Origin: Phenylobacterium sp. CCH9-H3
Lineage (GTDB): Bacteria; Pseudomonadota; Alphaproteobacteria; Caulobacterales; Caulobacteraceae
Reading direction: 5' to 3'
NCBI RefSeq assembly: GCF_001557235.1
Contig: NZ_LSJI01000055.1
Span: forward strand, 1-10,038
DNA length: 10,038 bases
Positions 1 to 5,922 of the stretch are shown here, piece by piece. The stretch's first letter is position 1. Every line of letters starts with the position of its first letter. The notes beneath the pieces are model-generated. The model was not told where the DNA came from and did no database searches. It worked only from the letters and a program-made list of their open reading frames with translations. Position numbers and translations under genes: made by a program.

Positions 1-19
1 CCTTCGGGGTGTTAGCCAT
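1..19 (-). CDS. Start of a gene cut by the window edge, possibly accB (biotin carboxyl carrier protein)
   Basis: On the minus strand an ATG at 19-17 opens a frame reading M-A-N-T-P-K before the window ends. An AAGGG about 8 bases upstream could serve as ribosome binding site. It lies 26 bases after the aroQ stop codon, on the same strand. In many proteobacteria aroQ is followed by accB and accC of acetyl-CoA carboxylase, and a short polar N-terminus would suit AccB. Six codons cannot identify a protein: the start is supported by position and ribosome binding site, and the product is an inference from gene order. Confidence 0.35.
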
Positions 20-45
20 GTATCGGCCCTTGTCTTCTGTGGTCT

Positions 46-483
46 CTAACGGGCCAGGCCCGCGGCGGCCTCGACGGCCAGTTCATAGCTCTTGGCCCCG
101 AAGCCGGACACGAGGCCGGTCGCGGCGAGCGAAACGTAGGTTTCCCTCCGGAACGCCTCGCGCGCGGCAGGGTTCGAGAGGTGGCACTCGACGATCGGGA
201 TGGAAAGCATCTTCAGGGCGTCGAGGATGGCGATGGAGGTATGCCCATAGGCGGCCGGGTTCAGCACCAGGGCGGACGCAGCTTCCCGCGCCTCCTGGAT
301 CCAGTCGACCAACTCACCCTCATGGTTGGACTGCCGGCACACGACCTCATAGCCCAGGGACTTCGCACGCGCCTCGCAGAGGCGGTGGACGTCGTCCAGG
401 GTCTGATGTCCGTAAATCTCCGGCTCGCGGGTCCCCAGGAGGTTGAGGTTGGGGCCGCTCAGCACATAGATCGGTTTCGGCAT
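46..483 (-). CDS. aroQ: Type II 3-dehydroquinate dehydratase
   Basis: A cytosolic enzyme of the shikimate pathway that dehydrates 3-dehydroquinate to 3-dehydroshikimate, as a dodecamer in this family. The 145-residue product has the usual length. It opens with the family signature [18 protein letters not shown] (residues 8-25), which carries the catalytic Arg19 and Tyr24. It continues with [12 protein letters not shown] (51-62), LNPAAY (74-79, Asn75) and VECHLSN (98-104, catalytic His101). The frame is open 13 codons further upstream to 522, but that extension is arginine-rich and non-homologous. A predicted promoter at 509-537 would start transcription near 502, inside the extension, and GGAG sits just before the ATG at 483, so I chose 483. 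The gene downstream may be accB, a common arrangement. Confidence 0.97.
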   Translation of the reverse strand: MPKPIYVLSGPNLNLLGTREPEIYGHQTLDDVHRLCEARAKSLGYEVVCRQSNHEGELVDWIQEAREAASALVLNPAAYGHTSIAILDALKMLSIPIVECHLSNPAAREAFRRETYVSLAATGLVSGFGAKSYELAVEAAAGLAR

Positions 484-497
484 TCGGCTCCGCCGTC

Positions 498-502
498 GAT
501 TC
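498..502. promoter_or_regulatory. GANTC (CcrM-type methylation) site in the aroQ leader
   Basis: GATTC lies close to the predicted aroQ transcription start. GANTC is methylated by CcrM in Caulobacterales, where sites in promoters can affect GcrA-dependent transcription. A second site, GACTC, lies at 568-572 in the same intergenic region. Only the sequence match is seen; function is inferred. Confidence 0.4.
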
Positions 503-508
503 CGGGGA

Positions 509-537
509 CTTTTAGCGACCAACGGCTCTGGTCACAA
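509..537 (-). promoter_or_regulatory. Predicted sigma-73-type promoter for aroQ
   Basis: On the minus strand TTGTGAC (537-531) is followed after 14 bases by GCTAAAAG (516-509). The Caulobacter housekeeping consensus is TTGACGS, 10-14 bases, GCTANAWC. The -10 matches at seven of eight positions, the -35 at four of seven. Transcription would begin near 502, leaving a leader of about 19 bases before the aroQ ATG. This is a consensus match by eye, with no expression data. Confidence 0.5.
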
Positions 538-567
538 GGACGGCGGCGCGTCGGAGCTTTGCTTGTC

Positions 568-572
568 GACTC
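568..572. promoter_or_regulatory. Second GANTC site between aroQ and thiS
   Basis: GACTC, 70 bases from the GATTC at 498. It lies upstream of the predicted aroQ -35 and upstream of any thiS promoter. The motif is rare in this GC-rich window: I counted about six by eye, four of them inside genes. Confidence 0.35.
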
Positions 573-594
573 CTGCGCGCCGGAGGCGTGCGAT

Positions 595-623
595 TTGACC
601 ACGAATGAACTGGCGGCTGACGC
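595..623 (+). promoter_or_regulatory. Weak candidate promoter for thiSG
   Basis: TTGACCA (595-601) resembles the Caulobacter -35 TTGACGS. After 14 bases GCTGACGC (616-623) resembles the -10 GCTANAWC only loosely, at about five of eight positions. It would put the transcript start near 630 and exclude an ATG at 605 as the thiS start. The -10 also overlaps the hairpin at 612-627. Low confidence. Confidence 0.22.
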
Positions 624-653
624 CGCCCCGGCTTGTCTTCGTCAGCCCTGACG
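612..653 (+). other. Two consecutive hairpins upstream of thiS
   Basis: GGCGGC TGAC GCCGCC (612-627) is a perfect six-base-pair stem with a four-base loop. CGTCA GCCC TGACG (640-653) is a perfect five-base-pair stem with a four-base loop and ends 14 bases before the thiS ATG. The region lacks the conserved TPP riboswitch cores (CTGAGA, and the later pyrophosphate-binding block), so I do not call a thiamine riboswitch. The hairpins may shape a leader, or may simply reflect high GC. Confidence 0.35.
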
Positions 654-667
654 CCCAAAAACAGATG

Positions 668-868
668 ATGCAGTTGACCGTGAACGGAGAGACCCGCGCC
701 TTTTCGGACGTCGCCGATGTGGCGGCGCTGGTCTCGGCGCTTGGCCTCGACACCCGCAAAGTGGCCGTCGAAAGGAACCTGGAGATCGTGCCGCGATCGG
801 CCTATGCGAAGACCGCGCTCGCCGACGGCGACCGCATCGAGATCGTGCACTTCATAGGAGGCGGCTGA
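668..868 (+). CDS. thiS: Sulfur carrier protein ThiS
   Basis: A 66-residue ubiquitin-fold protein that carries the sulfur atom of the thiamine thiazole ring. Its C-terminal glycine is adenylated by ThiF or MoeB-type enzymes, converted to a thiocarboxylate, and used by ThiG. It begins [12 protein letters not shown], has the typical central [18 protein letters not shown] (28-45), and ends IVHFIGGG with the essential terminal Gly-Gly. The frame is open back to an ATG at 605, but the extra 21 residues are not family-like; tandem ATGs at 665 and 668 are both possible. No strong ribosome binding site precedes either. The stop is one base before the thiG ATG, so the two are co-translated. No thiF, thiO or thiE is present in the window. 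Confidence 0.93.
   Translation: MQLTVNGETRAFSDVADVAALVSALGLDTRKVAVERNLEIVPRSAYAKTALADGDRIEIVHFIGGG
856..861 (+). promoter_or_regulatory. Ribosome binding site for thiG inside the end of thiS
   Basis: A perfect AGGAGG lies 8 bases before the thiG ATG. It is formed by the codons ATA GGA GGC that encode the conserved C-terminal IGG of ThiS, so the essential di-glycine tail and the next gene's translation signal share the same bases. Confidence 0.8.
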
Positions 869-869
869 G

Positions 870-1658
870 ATGGACGGGTCCGCGCACACCGAGGACACCT
901 GGTCGGTCGCCGGCCGCACCTTCCGCTCGCGCCTGATCGTGGGCACCGGCAAGTACAAGGACTACGCCCAGAACGCCGCCGCCGCCGAGGCCGCGGGCGC
1001 CGAGATCGTCACCGTGGCGCTGCGCCGGGTGAACCTCAGCGACCCCAGCCAGCCGATGCTGGTGGACTACGTGAAGCCGGACCGCTTCACCTTCCTGCCC
1101 AATACCGCGGGCTGCTTCACCGGCGAGGACGCCGTGCGCACCCTGCGCCTGGCGCGCGAGGCCGGCGGCTGGGACCTGGTGAAGCTGGAGGTCCTGTCGA
1201 ATACCCCGCACCTGCTGCCCGACATGGAAGAGACGCTGCGGGCGCTGAAGCTGCTGATCGCCGACGGCTTTTCGGTGATGGTCTACTGCTCGGACGATCC
1301 GGTCTACGCCAGGAAACTGGAGGACGCCGGCGCCGCGGCGATCATGCCGGCCGCCGCGCCGATCGGCTCGGGCCGGGGGATCCAGAACATGCTGAACCTT
1401 GGGCTGATCATCGAACAGACTAAGGTCCCGGTCCTGGTGGACGCCGGCGTCGGCACGGCCTCGGACGCCGTCATCGCCATGGAGCTGGGCTGCGACGCGG
1501 TGCTGATGAACACCGCCATCGCCGAGGCCAAGGACCCGATCCGCATGGCGCGCGCCATGAAGCACGCGGTCATCGCAGGCCGGGAGGCGTTTCTGGCCGG
1601 GCGCATGGGCAAGCGCATGTACGCCGACCCATCCTCGCCGCTCAGCGGGCTGATCTGA
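870..1658 (+). CDS. thiG: Thiazole synthase
   Basis: A cytosolic (beta/alpha)8-barrel enzyme that joins deoxyxylulose 5-phosphate, dehydroglycine and the sulfur of ThiS thiocarboxylate into the thiazole phosphate of thiamine. The product has 262 residues, the usual length. Visible landmarks are RLIVGTGKY (21-29), VTVALRRVN (47-55), LPNTAGCFT (76-84), and VKLEVL (104-109), whose Lys105 is the imine-forming lysine. The segments [13 protein letters not shown] (158-170), [13 protein letters not shown] (188-200) and LMNTAIAEA (212-220) form the phosphate-binding end of the barrel. It is translated from a strong AGGAGG lying within thiS. In many alphaproteobacteria thiSG sits in a longer thiCOSGE operon; here the operon ends at thiG, facing the convergent aldehyde dehydrogenase gene. 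Confidence 0.98.
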   Translation: MDGSAHTEDTWSVAGRTFRSRLIVGTGKYKDYAQNAAAAEAAGAEIVTVALRRVNLSDPSQPMLVDYVKPDRFTFLPNTAGCFTGEDAVRTLRLAREAGGWDLVKLEVLSNTPHLLPDMEETLRALKLLIADGFSVMVYCSDDPVYARKLEDAGAAAIMPAAAPIGSGRGIQNMLNLGLIIEQTKVPVLVDAGVGTASDAVIAMELGCDAVLMNTAIAEAKDPIRMARAMKHAVIAGREAFLAGRMGKRMYADPSSPLSGLI

Positions 1659-1660
1659 CG

Positions 1661-1683
1661 TCCCTCCCCACAAGGGGGAGGGA
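1661..1683. terminator. C-rich palindrome between convergent thiG and aldehyde dehydrogenase genes
   Basis: TCCCTCCCC ACAAG GGGGAGGGA is a perfect nine-base-pair stem with a five-base loop. It fills the 32-base gap between two converging stop codons and would fold in both transcripts. Neither side has a T-run, so it is not a textbook intrinsic terminator. Similar CCCTCCCC/GGGGAGGG palindromes recur between genes in Caulobacterales genomes, so it may be a copy of a dispersed repeat acting as a bidirectional transcript end. Termination is inferred. Confidence 0.5.
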
Positions 1684-1690
1684 AGCGGCC

Positions 1691-3094
1691 CTACCGCGCC
1701 ATGTTCAGCACCTGGACCTGGGTGAACTCCTTCAGGCCTTCCTCGCCCAGCTCCGAGCCGATGCCGGAGAACTTGGAGCCGCCGAAGGGCAGGTGGGGCT
1801 GCAGGTCGGCGTGCTTGTTCACCCAGACCGAGCCGGATTCCATGCTCTCGGCCAGGGCCCAGGCCTTGTCCGAGTCCTTGGCCCAGATCGAGCCGCCCAG
1901 GCCGTAGATCGAGGCGTTGGCGCGGGCGACGGCGTCCTTGGGGTCGGAATACCTGATCACCGGCATGACGGGGCCGAACTGCTCCTCGTCCACCAGTTGC
2001 GAGCCCTCGGCGATGTCGCGGACGACGGTGGGCTGGATGAAATAGCCCTTGTCGCCCTTGCGCCCGCCGCCGGCGATGACCTTGCCGTCCTTCTTGGCGC
2101 TGTCGATGAAGCCCATCACCTTGTCGAACTGGGCCTTGTTCTGCAGCGGCCCCATCTGGGTGCCCTGTTCCAGGCCGTCGCCTACGACCATGTTCTTCGC
2201 CAGGGTGGCGAACTCGTCGCACATGGCGTCGTAGATGCTCTCGTGGACGTAGATCCGCTTGGCGGCGATGCACACCTGGCCGGCGTTCTGCATGGCCGCG
2301 CCGAACACCTTGGGCGCGGTCGCCGCCACGTCCACGTCGTCCAGGACGATCAGGGCGTCGTTGCCGCCCAGCTCCAGGGAGATGCGCTTCAGCGCGTCGG
2401 CGGCGCTGGCCATGACCTTCTTGCCGGTCTCGGTGGAGCCGGTGAAGCTGATCTTGCGCACGTCGGGGTGCTTGGTCAGTTCGCCGCCCAGGTCGTTGGC
2501 GTCGGCGATGATGTTGACCACCCCCGGGGGCACGATGTCCTTGATGATCTGGCCCAGCTTCAGCGCCGTCAGCGGCGTGGTGGGGGCCGGCTTCACGATC
2601 ACCGTATTGCCCGCCAGCAGGGCCGCGGGGACCTTGAAGGCCATCAGGATCATCGGGAAATTCCACGGCACGATGCAGCCCACCACGCCCAGCGGCTTGC
2701 GCCGGATCTCGATGCGGGAGGTGGCGTCGTCGGTGACCACCTTGGCCGGCAGGTCCAGGCTGGCGAAATAGCGGAAGAAGGCCGAGGCGCCGAAGATCTC
2801 GCCCGTGGCGTCCTGCAGCGGCTTGCCCTGTTCCTGGGTCAGCAGGCGGGCCAGCTCGCCCAGGTTGGCCTGGATAGCGTCGGCGATAGCCACCAGCACC
2901 TTGCGGCGCTCGTCCATCGAGGTGGCGCTCCAAGCGGGGAAGGCGGCCTTGGCGGCGGCCACCGCCTGGTCGAGCTGGGCCTTGGACGCCCGCGCGCAGG
3001 TGGCCACGGTCTCCTCGGTCGCCGGGTTGATCACGTCCAGCGTCGCGTCGCCCTCCACCAGGGCGCCGTTGATGAGCAGCTTGTATTCGGACAT
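1691..3094 (-). CDS. NAD(P)-dependent aldehyde dehydrogenase family protein
   Basis: A cytosolic enzyme that oxidises an aldehyde to its acid with NAD(P)+; substrate unknown. The 467 residues are near full length for the superfamily. Landmarks are PWNFP (143-147, oxyanion Asn145), VIVKPA (165-170), FTGSTETGK (217-225) of the nucleotide-binding site, ELGGNDALIV (241-250, general base Glu241), NAGQVCIAAKR (270-280, nucleophile Cys275) and EEQFGPV (370-376). All catalytic residues are present. The C-terminal HLPFGGSKFSGIGSELG (434-450) is reminiscent of AldA-like enzymes. The frame is open to 3220, but the ATG at 3094 has GGGAGGA just upstream and begins the conserved region. It is divergent from the deacetylase-glycosyltransferase gene and convergent with thiG, so it appears monocistronic. 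Confidence 0.96.
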   Translation of the reverse strand: MSEYKLLINGALVEGDATLDVINPATEETVATCARASKAQLDQAVAAAKAAFPAWSATSMDERRKVLVAIADAIQANLGELARLLTQEQGKPLQDATGEIFGASAFFRYFASLDLPAKVVTDDATSRIEIRRKPLGVVGCIVPWNFPMILMAFKVPAALLAGNTVIVKPAPTTPLTALKLGQIIKDIVPPGVVNIIADANDLGGELTKHPDVRKISFTGSTETGKKVMASAADALKRISLELGGNDALIVLDDVDVAATAPKVFGAAMQNAGQVCIAAKRIYVHESIYDAMCDEFATLAKNMVVGDGLEQGTQMGPLQNKAQFDKVMGFIDSAKKDGKVIAGGGRKGDKGYFIQPTVVRDIAEGSQLVDEEQFGPVMPVIRYSDPKDAVARANASIYGLGGSIWAKDSDKAWALAESMESGSVWVNKHADLQPHLPFGGSKFSGIGSELGEEGLKEFTQVQVLNMAR

Positions 3095-3098
3095 GCGG

Positions 3099-3105
3099 TC
3101 CTCCC
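3099..3105 (-). promoter_or_regulatory. Ribosome binding site deciding the aldehyde dehydrogenase start
   Basis: GGGAGGA on the minus strand ends four bases before the ATG at 3094. It supports this start over the upstream extension to 3220, which has no comparable site. Confidence 0.8.
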
Positions 3106-3113
3106 GGGAAATT

Positions 3114-3154
3114 CGTTGCAGCGCAGGCAACGCCCGTGACGCAGGGGCGGTCAA
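3114..3154 (-). promoter_or_regulatory. Candidate aldehyde dehydrogenase promoter and leader hairpin
   Basis: On the minus strand TTGACCG (3154-3148) matches the Caulobacter -35 TTGACGS at six of seven positions. Fourteen bases on, GCGTTGCC (3133-3126) is a poor -10. Overlapping it is an inverted repeat, CGTTGC with GCAACG (3114-3119 and 3127-3132, seven-base loop), about 20 bases before the start codon. It could be an operator for an aldehyde-responsive regulator, but no regulator gene is nearby. Confidence 0.27.
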
Positions 3155-3181
3155 GTCGTCGCGTGCCGCCTCCCGTTCGCC

Positions 3182-3189
3182 GCTATAGG
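3182..3189 (+). promoter_or_regulatory. Possible -10 element for the deacetylase-glycosyltransferase gene
   Basis: GCTATAGG matches six of eight positions of the Caulobacter -10 GCTANAWC and lies 36 bases before the ATG at 3226. No convincing -35 stands 10-14 bases upstream. The true promoter could be elsewhere in the 131-base divergent gap. Confidence 0.2.
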
Positions 3190-3225
3190 ATTGCAGGGCG
3201 CACGGGGACCTGAAGAGCATCGGCG

Positions 3226-4848
3226 ATGGAGCATTTGTTGACGCCCTACGGCGCGGTGCTGGAGATCCCCGCCGCGTCGGTGCTGGTGATCGCGCCGCAT
3301 CCCGATGACGAGGTGCTGGGCTGCGGCGGCGCCATCATCCGGCACGTTCAATCGAGGACGCCGGTCCGGGTCGTCGTGGTGACCGACGGGGCGCTGGGCG
3401 CGGACGCCGGTGAGGCCCGGCGGCGCAAGGGCGAGAGCCGGGCGGCTGCGGCCATCCTGGGGTATGGCGAGCCCGAGTTCTGGGACCTGCCGGACCAGGG
3501 CCTGGCCTACGGAGAGCCGTTGGTGGACCGGATCGCCGCCGCGATCGGCGGCGCCGACCTCGTCTATGCGCCGTCGCCGCTGGAGATGCACCCGGACCAC
3601 CGGGCGTTGGCCATGGCGGCGGCCGAGGCCGTGCGGCGGCGCGGGCGCGGGGTGCGGATCGCCTTCTACGAGGTGGGCGTGCCGCTGCGGCCCAACATCC
3701 TGCTCGATATTTCGGCCGTGCAGGGGCGCAAGCAGGCCGCCGCCCGCTGCTTCGGCTCGCAGCTGCTCCGCCAGCCGTACGACGAGCACATGGCGGCCCT
3801 CAACCGCTTCCGCACCTATACGCTGCCGCCGACGGTGACCGCCGCCGAGGCCTATGCGGTCGTCGACGCCGCCGAGCTGGCCGCCGACCCCTTGCGCCTC
3901 TACCAGCCGGAGCACGCGCGCCAGCGGGACCTGGGGCTGGCCGTCGATCCGCGCGACCTTCCGCCGGTCAGCGTCATCATCCGCAGCATGGGACGGCCCG
4001 AGCTGCAGGACGCGCTGGATTCGGTGGCGCTGCAGACCTACCCGAACCTCGAGGTCGTGGTGGTGGACGCCCTCGGCGGCGGGGGCGTGCTCGCGGACCG
4101 CTGCGGCCGCTATCCGTTGCGGCAGGTCGGGGAGGGCGCGCGTCTCGGTCGCAGCCAGGCGGCCAACCTGGGGCTCGACGCCAGTTCGGGCGACTTCGTC
4201 ATCTTCCTGGACGACGACGACCTGATGTTCCCGGATCACGTGGCGCGGCTCGCCGCGGCGGTGCGACGCCGGCCCGGCGTGCGGGCCGCCTACGCGGGCG
4301 TCCGGGTGGAGCGCGAGGGCGTGGCGGTGGACAGCTACGACGCGGCGTTCGATCCGGCGATGCTGATGGCCTGGAACCACCTGCCGATCCACGCCGTGCT
4401 GTTCCATCGCAGTCTGCTGGCGGACGGTTGTCGCTTCGACGAGAGCCTCGACGTCTACGAGGATTGGGATTTCTGGCTGCAGGTCTCCCGGCATACCCCG
4501 CTGGAGCGGGTGGCCGGCGTCAGCGCCGTCTATCGCGCCGGCCTCGGTTGCTCGGGCCTCGGCGACAGCGGCGCGGAGCGCCACCTGGCCGCGCGCGGGC
4601 GCCTCCGGGCCAAGTGGCTGGGCCAACTCGGCCACCAGGGTTTCGAGGCGCTGGTCTCCGAATTCCGGACGCGGATCGCGGCGGCCGAGCGGGAAATCGC
4701 CCGGCGGGACTTCGACATGCGCACGCTTGGCGAACACGCGGCGGCCCTGGAACAGGCGCTGGCGGCCGTACGCAACTCCACCTCATGGCGCCTTACCGCG
4801 CCGCTTCGCGCCGTGGCCCGGATGCTGGGCGGCCGAAACCCGGCATGA
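3226..4848 (+). CDS. Fusion of LmbE/PIG-L-type deacetylase and family 2-like glycosyltransferase
   Basis: A 540-residue two-domain protein, probably cytosolic. Residues 18 to about 205 form an LmbE/PIG-L zinc deacetylase: APHPDDE (23-29, ligands His25 and Asp28) and MHPDH (121-125, ligand His125) are intact. Family members remove N-acetyl groups from sugars such as GlcNAc-inositol or GlcNAc-PI. Residues 246 to about 440 form a GT-A glycosyltransferase: VSVIIRSMGRPELQDALDSV (248-267), DDDD (329-332) as the metal/nucleotide-sugar DxD, and YEDWDFWLQV (411-420). Residues 475-515 look helical or coiled, followed by NSTSWRLTAPLR (517-528), a tail seen on many bacterial surface-glycan transferases. 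No signal peptide or membrane segment is visible. It probably adds and deacetylates a sugar on a surface glycan; substrates are unknown. The next gene overlaps its stop codon. Confidence 0.9.
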   Translation: MEHLLTPYGAVLEIPAASVLVIAPHPDDEVLGCGGAIIRHVQSRTPVRVVVVTDGALGADAGEARRRKGESRAAAAILGYGEPEFWDLPDQGLAYGEPLVDRIAAAIGGADLVYAPSPLEMHPDHRALAMAAAEAVRRRGRGVRIAFYEVGVPLRPNILLDISAVQGRKQAAARCFGSQLLRQPYDEHMAALNRFRTYTLPPTVTAAEAYAVVDAAELAADPLRLYQPEHARQRDLGLAVDPRDLPPVSVIIRSMGRPELQDALDSVALQTYPNLEVVVVDALGGGGVLADRCGRYPLRQVGEGARLGRSQAANLGLDASSGDFVIFLDDDDLMFPDHVARLAAAVRRRPGVRAAYAGVRVEREGVAVDSYDAAFDPAMLMAWNHLPIHAVLFHRSLLADGCRFDESLDVYEDWDFWLQVSRHTPLERVAGVSAVYRAGLGCSGLGDSGAERHLAARGRLRAKWLGQLGHQGFEALVSEFRTRIAAAEREIARRDFDMRTLGEHAAALEQALAAVRNSTSWRLTAPLRAVARMLGGRNPA

Positions 4849-5921
4849 GGATGCACCTCTTCACCAGTGCGGCGGCGAACTATCAGCCAAGGGTTCGCGC
4901 CCTGTTCGCGTCTCTGCGCCGCGTGCGGCCTGAGTGGCGCCTGCATCTGGTCCTCGCCGACCGGCCGTCGGGTTCGGAGCTGGAGGCGACCGGCGCGGAC
5001 GAGGTGCATCACCTCGCCGACCTCGGCGTGCCCGCCTGGCGATCGTGGGCCTTCTGTCACTCGCTGGTCGAGCTGGCCACGGCGGTGAAGGGCCTCGCCC
5101 TCGCGCGGCTGCTCGCCCGCCCCGACTGCGACGCGGCGATCTATCTGGATCCCGACATCGTGGTCTTTTCCGACCTGGCGGACGTGGTCGAGGCGCTGCA
5201 GGGCGCCGACGTCCTGCTGACGCCGCACCAGACGCAGCCCGAGGCCACGACGGGCGGCGTGATCGCGCGCGAGGTCTGCACGGCCCAGCACGGCATCTAC
5301 AACCTGGGCTTCCTGGCCGTGGCCGCCCGAGGACAGGGTCCGGCCTTCGCCCACTGGTGGCGCGAGCGCCTCTACCGCTTCTGCCGCGAGGACATCGCCA
5401 GCGGCCTCTACACCGACCAGCGCTGGATGGATTTCGCCCCGGCCTACTTCGATCGGGTGCGCGTTTTGCGGGGCGCGCACCTGAACGTGGCGCCGTGGAA
5501 CCTCGGCGCACGGCGCCTGGCGGGCCCGCCAGTGAACCCGACCATCGACGGCAAGCCGCTGGGGTTCTTTCATTTCAGCGCGGTGGACCAGGGGGCGTTC
5601 GACGCGTACCGCGACGATCCCGTGGTGGCGGAGATGGTGGACGCCTATCGCCGCGAGACGGCCGGCGCGGGCCCGGCCTGGGGGTTTGCGGCCTTCTCCG
5701 ACGGCGAGACGATCCTGCCCGAGCAGCGCTTGGTGTTCCGGCTGCGCCAGGACCTGCAGGCGGCGTTTCCCGACCCCTTCGCCAGCGGGCCGGCCAGCTT
5801 CCAGGCCTGGTGGCGCGCCCAGGCCCCGGTGGAGTTTCCGGCCCTGTTCGACCCCGCCGGCCGGGCGGCGGAGATCGCGCGACTGCGGTCGGCGCTCACC
5901 ACGGGCTATCCGGACCTATAG
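4845..5921 (+). CDS. DxD-type glycosyltransferase, GT8-like
   Basis: A 358-residue putative sugar transferase. The start MRMHLFTSAAANYQPRVRAL resembles GT8-like enzymes that open with a Rossmann strand. AAIYLDPDIVVF (97-108) carries the D102-x-D104 metal site. Later landmarks are IYNLGFLAV (151-159), YTDQRWMDFAPAYF (189-202), LNVAPWNLG (213-221) and FFHFS (241-245, His243), the usual late histidine. No membrane segment is visible, so it is probably cytosolic or peripheral. The ATG at 4845 overlaps the previous stop as ATGA and lacks its own ribosome binding site, so translation is probably coupled; an in-frame ATG at 4851 is an alternative. The frame is open back to 4428, but that part lies inside the upstream gene and reads as arginine/glycine-rich shadow. 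The stop is one base from the convergent FAD gene. Donor and acceptor are unknown. Confidence 0.88.
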   Translation: MRMHLFTSAAANYQPRVRALFASLRRVRPEWRLHLVLADRPSGSELEATGADEVHHLADLGVPAWRSWAFCHSLVELATAVKGLALARLLARPDCDAAIYLDPDIVVFSDLADVVEALQGADVLLTPHQTQPEATTGGVIAREVCTAQHGIYNLGFLAVAARGQGPAFAHWWRERLYRFCREDIASGLYTDQRWMDFAPAYFDRVRVLRGAHLNVAPWNLGARRLAGPPVNPTIDGKPLGFFHFSAVDQGAFDAYRDDPVVAEMVDAYRRETAGAGPAWGFAAFSDGETILPEQRLVFRLRQDLQAAFPDPFASGPASFQAWWRAQAPVEFPALFDPAGRAAEIARLRSALTTGYPDL

Positions 5922-5922
5922 C

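Noticed and set aside
601..667. TPP riboswitch upstream of thiS
   Set aside because: The GGCTGACGCC segment looked promising, but the conserved cores of the THI element are missing.
852..2933. A 693-codon minus-strand open frame
   Set aside because: It is a shadow of thiG and the aldehyde dehydrogenase gene in another frame; its product is arginine/glycine-rich with no recognisable motif, as expected from GC-rich third positions.
1793..3139. A 448-codon plus-strand open frame
   Set aside because: It lies antisense to the aldehyde dehydrogenase, whose catalytic residues are all intact; the antisense product is low-complexity and unlike any family.
3151..4737. A 528-codon minus-strand open frame
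   Set aside because: It is antisense to the deacetylase-glycosyltransferase fusion and has His/Arg-rich shadow composition.
4428..4844. N-terminal extension of the second glycosyltransferase
   Set aside because: The upstream 139 codons overlap the fusion gene in another frame and read as Arg/Gly/Pro-rich; the ATGA overlap at 4845 begins the family-like sequence.
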